A stretch of DNA of 64,000 bases. It comes from Rubrivirga sp. SAORIC476 (GTDB lineage Bacteria > Bacteroidota > Rhodothermia > Rhodothermales > Rubricoccaceae). Of the stretch, positions 16,696 to 24,083 are shown piece by piece. The notes beneath the pieces are model-generated. The model worked only from the letters and a program-made list of their open reading frames with translations, did not search any database and was not told the DNA's origin. Every line of letters starts with the position of its first letter. Positions within the stretch are counted from its first letter, which is position 1. A program made the position numbers and the translations under genes. Location: assembly GCF_002283555.1 (NCBI RefSeq), contig NZ_MVOI01000003.1:856798-920797 (forward strand), read 5' to 3'.

Positions 16696-18882
16696 CTAGC
16701 GGACCACCGTGAAGCGCGTCGTCGCGAACTCTCCGCCCGCCTCGGCGCGGACGAGGTAGAGGCCCGACGCGAGGCCCTGCGTGTCGATGTCGAGCATGCG
16801 GCCAGCGACCGGCGCGTCCTCGACCACCGTCCGCACCATGCGGCCGGTCACGTCGAACACGCGGACGGTGACGAACGAGCCCACGGGCGCGTCCACCTGC
16901 ACGCGCGCCTGGCCCGCGGTCGGGTTCGGGCGCACGCGGCCGATGGCCAGCGTGGAGGTCTCGACCGAGCCCTCGTTGGCGACGGCGAGGCCCAGCGGGT
17001 CGTCGGCGCCGACCGGGATGGCGTTGGCAAACTCGAACGGGTTGTTCTCGGCCGAGAACGAGCCCGTCGGGTTGTACTCCCACGGCGTGTCCTCGGCGCC
17101 GGTGCCCTCGGTCCCGTTGCGGCGGAACGCGTCGAGCGCGAAGTCGAACGAGCCCGTCGACGTGTCCGTGACGTAGCGGTACCGACGGCGGCCCTCGGCG
17201 CCTTCGCCGCCGCTGCCCTCGGAGTACAGGCTCGTGTCGTCGCCGAAGACGTAGCGGTACGCGATCGCGTTGTACGTCGGGCCGGTGACGGTCAGCGTGC
17301 CGGTGTAGACCATGTCACCGTCCGGGTCGGTCAGCTTGAAGCCCTTGATGAGGCGGTTGTTGTCGACCACCGCGATCCGGTCGTCGACGGCCTCGTAGCC
17401 CTGCGTGATGAGCCAGAGCGGGTCCTCGAACTGGACCGTGACCGAGTCGGTCTCCGGGTTGAACGGGCGCGAGAACAGGTCCGCGTTCATCGCGCGGCCC
17501 ATGAACACGGAGAACGTCACGTCCACCGAGGTGCCCTCGGGGATGACGTTGCCGGGGCGGATCGAGTTGAAGAACTCGGGGCCAACCTCCTCGTCGTTGC
17601 CGGTGAACAGGAAACGCCGGTTGCCGCCGCCGAAGTCGAGCGGCTCCTCCCAGCCGAGGACGATCTCGTTGCCCAGTTCGTCCTCGAACTGCGGGCTGTC
17701 GTCGGGGTCGTTGAAGTCGACGAAGTACTTGTACTCGAAGACGTCGTCGGGGGCGCCGGTGACATTCTGCGCCGAGAAGTAGTCGAGCGTGCCCGGGTCG
17801 CGCGTGAGGACGCAGTTGTCGGTCGGGTTGTCGCCGCCGGTGCAGTCGTTCCAGCCGGTCATCGGGACGACCGTACCGCGGATCAGGATCTTGTCGTCGG
17901 AGGTCGCGAACAGGCCGACGTCGTTGACGGGCTCGACGTTGACGCCAAAGGCGATCTCGCGCGTGACGAGGTTCGGCGGGTCGACGGCCGGCGAGTCGCC
18001 GTAGTAGACCCAGTGGAGGGTCGTGTCGGTGCCTGCGGCCGGGAGCGTGAAGGTGCGGTTGTCGGCCGGCTCGTAGCCGATGTCACCGGTCGTGTCGCCG
18101 TCGCGGAAGTAGAACTTGTACTGCGCATCCATGCCCGCCGACGAGGCCGGGTAGGTCACGAGGCCCGAGTAGAGGTCGTAGCCCGGGCGGTTGGAGTCGC
18201 CGCTCTCGCGGGTCAGCGCGACGATCTGATCGTCGTCGCTGCCGTTGCCCCAGTCCGTGATCGGGCCGTCGGCGTCGACCCCACCGAGGGTGCCGAAGTT
18301 GCCACGCGCGCCGACGACCAGGGCCGCGTTGTCGCGGTCGTAGCTCCGGCCCTCAGCGAACGCGTCGGCGGTGAGCATGTAGACGCGGAACCAGACGTTG
18401 ATCTCGTCGCTGGTCGCCTCGGCGAACGGGCGCCAGTCGTAGGCCTTGTCGTCGCCCTTCTCGAAGTAGTGGAGGTCGAGTGCGACGTCACCGGTGCCGG
18501 CCGCGATGACGTGGTTGCCCCCGTCCTCGTAGCCACCGAGGCCCGCGTCCTCGGACTGCTGGAAGTAAAACTTGAAGTCCAGCTGCTCGTTGTCGGGGAT
18601 CTGGAACTCGATCGACCAGTAGTCGCCGCCGTCGTTGGTCGGGTTGAGCGTCGTGTTGCTGCCCCAGTCGATGGTGTTGCCATCGGGGAGCGCGGTTCCG
18701 CTCGTGACCTGGCCACGGATCTCCGCGCCGGCGAGGTCGGTGTCGGCCTTGATGGTGTCCGCCAGGGTGGCGGAGTTCATGCGGAGCGTGACGGTCCGCT
18801 GGGCGAGCGCGGGGGTGGCGAACAGCGCCGCGAGGGCGAGCACGCCGAGCCAGCGCCCGAGGGGAGTAGAGAAGGGTCGCAT
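16696..18882 (-). CDS. T9SS-secreted multi-module protein, probable starch-binding
   Basis: 728 residues with a signal peptide ending ALAQ (~28). The body appears to be several similar ~120-160-residue beta-sandwich modules that share IDWGSN../..ITDWGNGSDDD, 'Y.I..P..FKFYF' strands and 'F...D' ends, reminiscent of CBM20/E-set starch-binding folds. No catalytic motif is visible. The C-terminal ~75 residues (IGRVRPNPTAGQARVQV ... GLYLVRAEAGGEF) are a T9SS sorting domain. Its position, between the PorV-like gene and the secreted GH13 enzymes and ahead of the maltodextrin importer, suggests that it displays or captures alpha-glucan at the cell surface, a SusE/F-like role by inference. Confidence 0.68.
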   Translation of the reverse strand: MRPFSTPLGRWLGVLALAALFATPALAQRTVTLRMNSATLADTIKADTDLAGAEIRGQVTSGTALPDGNTIDWGSNTTLNPTNDGGDYWSIEFQIPDNEQLDFKFYFQQSEDAGLGGYEDGGNHVIAAGTGDVALDLHYFEKGDDKAYDWRPFAEATSDEINVWFRVYMLTADAFAEGRSYDRDNAALVVGARGNFGTLGGVDADGPITDWGNGSDDDQIVALTRESGDSNRPGYDLYSGLVTYPASSAGMDAQYKFYFRDGDTTGDIGYEPADNRTFTLPAAGTDTTLHWVYYGDSPAVDPPNLVTREIAFGVNVEPVNDVGLFATSDDKILIRGTVVPMTGWNDCTGGDNPTDNCVLTRDPGTLDYFSAQNVTGAPDDVFEYKYFVDFNDPDDSPQFEDELGNEIVLGWEEPLDFGGGNRRFLFTGNDEEVGPEFFNSIRPGNVIPEGTSVDVTFSVFMGRAMNADLFSRPFNPETDSVTVQFEDPLWLITQGYEAVDDRIAVVDNNRLIKGFKLTDPDGDMVYTGTLTVTGPTYNAIAYRYVFGDDTSLYSEGSGGEGAEGRRRYRYVTDTSTGSFDFALDAFRRNGTEGTGAEDTPWEYNPTGSFSAENNPFEFANAIPVGADDPLGLAVANEGSVETSTLAIGRVRPNPTAGQARVQVDAPVGSFVTVRVFDVTGRMVRTVVEDAPVAGRMLDIDTQGLASGLYLVRAEAGGEFATTRFTVVR

Positions 18883-18997
18883 GTGCGTCCTGAGGGGGTT
18901 AGAAAGACGGCCCGGAGGCCAGAAGCCGGGGTCGGGCGCAAGGCGCCGTCGCTCCCGGACGGATCGAACGAAGTCGAGGGGCCCGCCGGGGCCCGGA

Positions 18998-20032
18998 TCA
19001 GAAACGGAGGCCCACCGACAGGCGGTGGACCCCGTCGAAGTACTCGGCCGCCTCGTAGGCGTAGTCGGCCGAGAGGTCGAGGCGGCCGAAGCCGTAGCGG
19101 AGGCCCGCCCCGGCCGTGAACGACCGGGTGCTTTCCTCCATGAACAGCTCCTGGACGCCGCCGCGGAGCTGGACGAGGTCGCCGAGCAGGCCCACCTCGG
19201 CGCCCGCGTTGACGTGCTGCGCGGCGGCCGACGGCGAGAGCGCGTCGACGGCGAGCGTGACGCGCGTCCCGGCCTGCTGGTAGACCTCGGTGGCGAGCCC
19301 GACGCGCATCGTGATCGGGAGGTCGAACTCGTCGGTCACGATGCGGCCCGGGATGGTGTTGTTGTTGCCGCTCTGGCCGGGCAGCGGGTCGAAGGGGATG
19401 TTCAGCTCGGCGCCGTCGATCTGCATCTTGGTGCCGAAGTTGGCGATGCTCGCCCCGAGGCGGACGCCCTGGAACGGCGTCACGAACAGCGTCCCGATGT
19501 CGAAGGCCACGCCCGTCGCTCCGGACTGCGCGATCTGCTCGCGGACCACCTTCACGGTGCCGCCCATCGCGAACCGGTCGGTAAGCTGGCGCGCGTAGGC
19601 CAGCGAGACCGCGTACGAGCCCGCCGAGAACGTCTCGCCGGTCGGCTGCTGGGCGTTGCCGGTTTCCCGGATCACGTCCATGTCGTCGTAGGTGAGCGCC
19701 GTCACGCCGAGGGCGACGGTGCCGAGCGGCGTCGGGCTGGAGACCGACACGAAGTTGACGTCCGCGCCGACATACCACTGGGCATACTCGAACGTCGCCG
19801 TGGCGTCGCTCAGGCCCGCCAGGCCGGCGGGGTTCCAGTACAGCGCCGAGCCGTCGGAGGCGGTCGCCCCGAAGGCCCCGCCCATGGCCGTCGCCCGCGC
19901 GCCGACGGGGATGTTGAGAAACTCGGAGGCCGCCGTCCCCGACTGCGCCGAGGCGGCTCCGGCGCTGAGCCCGAGGGCCAGCACGAGCGCGGTCCGGCGC
20001 GCCGCCCGAGGCAGGAGAGAGAGAGAGAGCAT
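18998..20032 (-). CDS. PorV/PorQ-family outer-membrane protein
   Basis: 344 residues: signal peptide, then the hallmark GARATAMGGAFGATASDGSALYWNPAGLA near residues 45-73 shared by PorV/PorQ and UPF0164 beta-barrels, and an outer-membrane C-terminus ending in Phe (HRLSVGLRF). PorV shuttles T9SS cargo out of the translocon in Bacteroidota; this copy is a cluster-specific paralogue. It lies 4 bp downstream of a large T9SS-cargo gene, so a dedicated export or anchoring role is plausible. The ATG is followed directly by a (CT)7 run (20015-20029), an unusual site for replication slippage. Confidence 0.8.
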   Translation of the reverse strand: MLSLSLLPRAARRTALVLALGLSAGAASAQSGTAASEFLNIPVGARATAMGGAFGATASDGSALYWNPAGLAGLSDATATFEYAQWYVGADVNFVSVSSPTPLGTVALGVTALTYDDMDVIRETGNAQQPTGETFSAGSYAVSLAYARQLTDRFAMGGTVKVVREQIAQSGATGVAFDIGTLFVTPFQGVRLGASIANFGTKMQIDGAELNIPFDPLPGQSGNNNTIPGRIVTDEFDLPITMRVGLATEVYQQAGTRVTLAVDALSPSAAAQHVNAGAEVGLLGDLVQLRGGVQELFMEESTRSFTAGAGLRYGFGRLDLSADYAYEAAEYFDGVHRLSVGLRF

Positions 20033-20036
20033 CGGG

Positions 20037-23000
20037 CTACTTGATGAGGGCGAGGGTCCCCGTCGTCTCGCCCACCCCGGGCGCGTCGACGTGGTACAGG
20101 TAGACGCCGTACGAGACCTCCAGGCGGTCCTCGTTGAGCAGGTCCCACGGCAGCGAGCCGTTGAGCAGCGCGCCCGCCGGGAGCGACTCGTTCGAGCCCT
20201 CGTCCAGCGTCAGGGTGCGGACGAGCCGGCCGCTCGGGGTGAAGATGCGGACCGTCGCGCGGGGCGGCAGGCCTACGAACCGGATCTGCCGGTCGCCGCG
20301 GCCCGTCGGGAACGGGTTGGCGCGCTCGAACTGGCTGGTGCCGCGATACGGGTTCGGCACCACGCGCACGTCGTCGAGCGCCGCGCGGGCTGCCTCGGCG
20401 TCGAACGTCGGGCCGACGACGGTGAACTCGTACACGTCGGCAGCGGTGTAGGGCTTGCGCGTGACCAGCCGCCCGACGTCGCCCGGCTGCGGGTTGCGCC
20501 CGGCGTTGGGGCCGAAGTTGAGCGTCAGGATCCAGGTCGGCGTGAGGCCGTCGACCCGGTCGCCCTCGATGTCTTCGAGCAGGATGAGCACGTCGGTGTC
20601 GCCCTGGCCGCCGGTCGCGGTCGGGTCGGCGTCGAAGAGGTTGGTCTCCGCCGTGCCGACGCCGTAGCGATCCGCGCCCTCGCCCACGACGTCGAGGAAG
20701 GCATACTTCACCTCCACCTCGGACACCTCGCCGTCCGGCCCGACGGCGTCGCGGAAGATGCGGACGTTGGTCGGCTTCTCCGGAATCGTGCGGGTCAGGC
20801 CGAAGCGGATCTGAAACTCCTCGCCCCGGCCGGACCCCGGCGCCCCGACGACGACGCGGTAGTCCGACGGGAAGCGCGTGCCGGGGAAATTGCGGTCGTA
20901 CCGGAAGCGGTCGGCGAGGAGCGGCCGGACGGCGGCGTCCTCCCAGCGGGTCGCCTCGGGCACGACGGTCGCGAACGGCACCGGGTCGAAGGACAGCCGG
21001 AAGCCCTCCGTGATGGGCGAGAGCACATCGGCGCGCCACGCCTCGATGTTCTCGAACAGCACCTCGCCGTCGGTCAGGTCCACCAGCGACACGTCGCGCG
21101 TGGTGACGATGTCCTCGGTGATCTGCGAGCCCGTGGAGCCCAGCTGGCCGAGCACGAGCGTGTCGCGGAACGTGACGCGGTAGCGGTGCCCGTCCTGGAG
21201 CGCGGTCGGGTCGATGATGCTGTAACCGACCGGCCCAGACGCGGTGCCGCGCGTGTGCTCGATCTCGACGGCCTCCTGGCTGTAGCCCGCCGCCGCCTGC
21301 GAGGGCGTCACCTGGACCACGTTGCGTCCGAGGCGGTCCACTTCGCCGTCCGGCCCGATGGTGATCGAGATCGGGCACTCCGACGGCGAGATGTCGATGC
21401 TCGCTGCGCCGAAGTCGTAGCTCGTGACGGCGTAGAAGTAGGTCACGCCGTTGACGGCCGTCGAGTCGACGAACGTGTTGGCGAGCCCATTGGCCGCCTC
21501 GCCCGGGTCGCGCGTGTTGGTGCCGAGGTAGAACTGGGTCCCGTTGACCGGCGTCGGGTGGAAGCCGACGTAGCTGTCGATCTTGTCGAACTGCGCGATG
21601 GGCCGCAGGAAGCTCAGGTTGCCGAAGCCGTCGGTCACCGTCCGCGCGTCGAGGAAGCCCGGGTCGGTGGCGCGGTAGACGCGGTAGCCCTCGAAGTCGC
21701 GCGGGTCGAGGCCCGGCTGCGCGAGGTCGGCGATGAAGGTGTCGAAGGAGTTCTCGGCGGCGTCGTCCCAGTAGAGCGTCACCGCGCCGTCGCGCGGCAC
21801 CGCGCGGACGGTCGGGCAGATGGGCGCCTGGGCGAAGCGGTAGTCGGCCTCGTAGGCTTCGAGCGCGTCCTGGCGCTTCGTGAGCAGGTCGCGGTAGCGG
21901 CCCGTCACGTCGGTCGGCGCGCGCGTGTAGTCCACGTCGCCCAGGATGACGGCGAACGAGACGGACTCGGTCTGGCCCGCGCGGAGCGGGAACAGGCCCG
22001 ACGACACGAACAGGTCGGTGTCGCGGTTGCCAGGCGTCGTGCCGGGCTGGAGCAGCGAGAACTGGCCCGGGATCAGGAAGGCGTCGAAGAAGAACTTGTC
22101 GGTCGCGGTCTGGAACGAGATCGCGCCCGCGGCCCGGAACTGGACGTTCGTGATGCCGATCTGGTCGGACTCCGAGACATCGGTCACGTCGATGTTGGGC
22201 TCGCCGGGCAGGTCGAGGCCCGCGCCGGTCGTGGGCAGGCCGTCGCCCTCGCCCGCATCCCCCGTGCCGAGTGAGCCGTCCAGCCCGACGTCGTCCAGCG
22301 CACCGCGCCAGTCGCCGTCGTTGTCGATGCCGTCGTCGCGGCGCTCGTCGATCATCTCGTCGATGTTCTCGTCGATGCCCTCGTCCACCGCCCCGTCGCC
22401 GTCGTTGTCGATGCCGTCGGCGTAGGGGCTGCCGATGTCCTCGGCCTTGACGTCGTACAGGATGATCGACGTGCCGGGCACCGGGTAGCGGTAGTAGGGC
22501 GCGTCGGACGCGGCGGCGGCGACCATCGCCTGCGTCACGAGCGGGCTACCGGGTTCCCAGAGCAGGTCCGGCGGTGCCGAGCCCAGCGCGTCGCCGTCGT
22601 TGTCGATGCCGTCGCGGAAGGTCTTGCCCAGGTCGTCGGTGTCGGTGGCGCCGTAGAGGATCCCCACGCCGACGAGGTGGATGGGCTCGTTCGGGCCGGG
22701 GTTGGCGGGCCAGCGGCCGTAGATGTCGGTCGCGGCGAGGTCGATCATGGCCTGCGTGACCAAGGGTCCGCCTTCCTCGCCATCGCCGTCGTTGTCGATG
22801 TAGTCCGCGAACCCCACGCCGACCTGGGTGCCGAAGGCCGCGCGCGACGAGTCCTCGTCGACGAGCCCGTTGCGGTTGTTGTCGATGCCGTCGTAGCGGA
22901 GGCGCGGGGCGCCGTCGCCCTCCCCTGCGAGCAACTCGGCCGTGATGATGGGCCCGCCGGGCTCGCCGCGCGAGACGCCATACTGGTTGAGTTCGCCGAT

Positions 23001-23987
23001 GTCGGGCGCCGTCGTGCCGTCTCCGTCGTTGTCGATGCGGTCGGTGGCGTTGCCGGGGCTCTCCAGGAAGAACGCGATGGCCCCGCCCACCTCGACGCCC
23101 GCGAAGGCCGGATCGGAGGACTGGCCGTCGGAGTCGACGAGGAAGGCCGTGTCGAGGAGGAGGTCGAAGAACGGCTGGTCGTCGCCGGCGTCCTGCTGCC
23201 CCCCCACGAAGTCGGCCAGCCAGAGCGTCACGCCGACGGCCGGGAGGTCCTTCGTACCGTCGTTCTTGATCTTGTGGAGGATGAAGGCCACGTCGTCGAT
23301 CAGGACCTGGCTCCAGGCGAGCACGCGCGTGTCGGCGATGAGGCCGAGGCCGCGGCGCGTTCGGTCCGTCTCGTCCGGGTAGTAGTTGTTCCGGTCGTAC
23401 TGGTCGTCGCCCATCTTGTAGAACACCTCCACGTCGGCGTTGAAGATGTCCTTGCCGAAGAGGCCGCTCCACGAGCCCGCCCAGCCGGGGTCGGTGGGGT
23501 CGTCCAGCTTGTCGGGCCAGAAGGAGGGCCACGTCTCCGGGCGGTCGCTCCGCGCCACGCCGAGGTCCTCATCGGCCGAGTTGACGTAGCCCGAGATGGG
23601 GGCCCACGTCCAGGCCCGGTTCGGGTTGGCTTCGTTGGTCCGGTAGTTCGGCACGTCGGTGACGTAGACCCGCTCGCCGTCGTCGCCGGTCACCTCCGCG
23701 CCCGCGAAGAGGCCCGTCAGGGCGATGTAATTGCGGCGCGTGTTGCGCGGCCACTCGTACGGGATGCCGTCGCCCGGCGTCTCCGAGGTGCGGCCGGTCT
23801 GGCCGAAGTTGAAGACCGTCGTCCGGATGACGTTGCCGTCGAGGTCGGTCTGGCGACGCTCGAACAGGTCCACGCGCTCGTCGGACGGCACGTGGTTGCG
23901 GTCGATCGTGCCCTGGGCGAAGGCAGGGCCGCCGACGAGGACTGCCCCGAGGACGAGCGGGAGCAGGGCGAAGCGGGAGAGAAGCAC
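20037..23987 (-). CDS. large T9SS-secreted protein with calcium-binding DxDxDG repeats and Fn3-like domain
   Basis: About 1316 residues from GTG 23987, which gives an ordinary signal peptide (VLLSRFALLPLVLGAVLVGGPAFAQ as a c-region). ATG 24080, 3 bp after the upstream stop, would add 31 unlikely Arg/His-rich residues. Many copies of DNDGDG-type acidic loops (for example ADGIDNDGDGAVDEGIDENI) occur between residues ~330 and 600, resembling thrombospondin type-3 or dockerin-like calcium loops. A fibronectin-III-like domain (VRAVPRDGAVTLYWDD) lies near residue 735. The C-terminus (FTPSGRLVRTLTLDEG ... YGVYLYHVDAPG) is a T9SS sorting domain. It sits between a TonB receptor and the PorV-like gene; the role is unknown, perhaps a surface partner of the receptor. 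Confidence 0.75.
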   Translation of the reverse strand: MLLSRFALLPLVLGAVLVGGPAFAQGTIDRNHVPSDERVDLFERRQTDLDGNVIRTTVFNFGQTGRTSETPGDGIPYEWPRNTRRNYIALTGLFAGAEVTGDDGERVYVTDVPNYRTNEANPNRAWTWAPISGYVNSADEDLGVARSDRPETWPSFWPDKLDDPTDPGWAGSWSGLFGKDIFNADVEVFYKMGDDQYDRNNYYPDETDRTRRGLGLIADTRVLAWSQVLIDDVAFILHKIKNDGTKDLPAVGVTLWLADFVGGQQDAGDDQPFFDLLLDTAFLVDSDGQSSDPAFAGVEVGGAIAFFLESPGNATDRIDNDGDGTTAPDIGELNQYGVSRGEPGGPIITAELLAGEGDGAPRLRYDGIDNNRNGLVDEDSSRAAFGTQVGVGFADYIDNDGDGEEGGPLVTQAMIDLAATDIYGRWPANPGPNEPIHLVGVGILYGATDTDDLGKTFRDGIDNDGDALGSAPPDLLWEPGSPLVTQAMVAAAASDAPYYRYPVPGTSIILYDVKAEDIGSPYADGIDNDGDGAVDEGIDENIDEMIDERRDDGIDNDGDWRGALDDVGLDGSLGTGDAGEGDGLPTTGAGLDLPGEPNIDVTDVSESDQIGITNVQFRAAGAISFQTATDKFFFDAFLIPGQFSLLQPGTTPGNRDTDLFVSSGLFPLRAGQTESVSFAVILGDVDYTRAPTDVTGRYRDLLTKRQDALEAYEADYRFAQAPICPTVRAVPRDGAVTLYWDDAAENSFDTFIADLAQPGLDPRDFEGYRVYRATDPGFLDARTVTDGFGNLSFLRPIAQFDKIDSYVGFHPTPVNGTQFYLGTNTRDPGEAANGLANTFVDSTAVNGVTYFYAVTSYDFGAASIDISPSECPISITIGPDGEVDRLGRNVVQVTPSQAAAGYSQEAVEIEHTRGTASGPVGYSIIDPTALQDGHRYRVTFRDTLVLGQLGSTGSQITEDIVTTRDVSLVDLTDGEVLFENIEAWRADVLSPITEGFRLSFDPVPFATVVPEATRWEDAAVRPLLADRFRYDRNFPGTRFPSDYRVVVGAPGSGRGEEFQIRFGLTRTIPEKPTNVRIFRDAVGPDGEVSEVEVKYAFLDVVGEGADRYGVGTAETNLFDADPTATGGQGDTDVLILLEDIEGDRVDGLTPTWILTLNFGPNAGRNPQPGDVGRLVTRKPYTAADVYEFTVVGPTFDAEAARAALDDVRVVPNPYRGTSQFERANPFPTGRGDRQIRFVGLPPRATVRIFTPSGRLVRTLTLDEGSNESLPAGALLNGSLPWDLLNEDRLEVSYGVYLYHVDAPGVGETTGTLALIK

Positions 23988-24083
23988 AGCGCGGGGTGCG
24001 TGGTGCGTGGTGCGTCGCCGCGCCGCGTCCGAAACGCGACACGCCACACACGACAGGGAACGGGAAGGGGAACGACGCATCGT

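Noticed and set aside
23988-24080. ATG 24080 as the start of the large T9SS protein
   Set aside because: It adds 31 Arg/His-rich residues ahead of a normal signal peptide and covers a short GTGCGTG-type tandem repeat. GTG 23987 is preferred, although the ATG is only 3 bp from the upstream stop and cannot be excluded.
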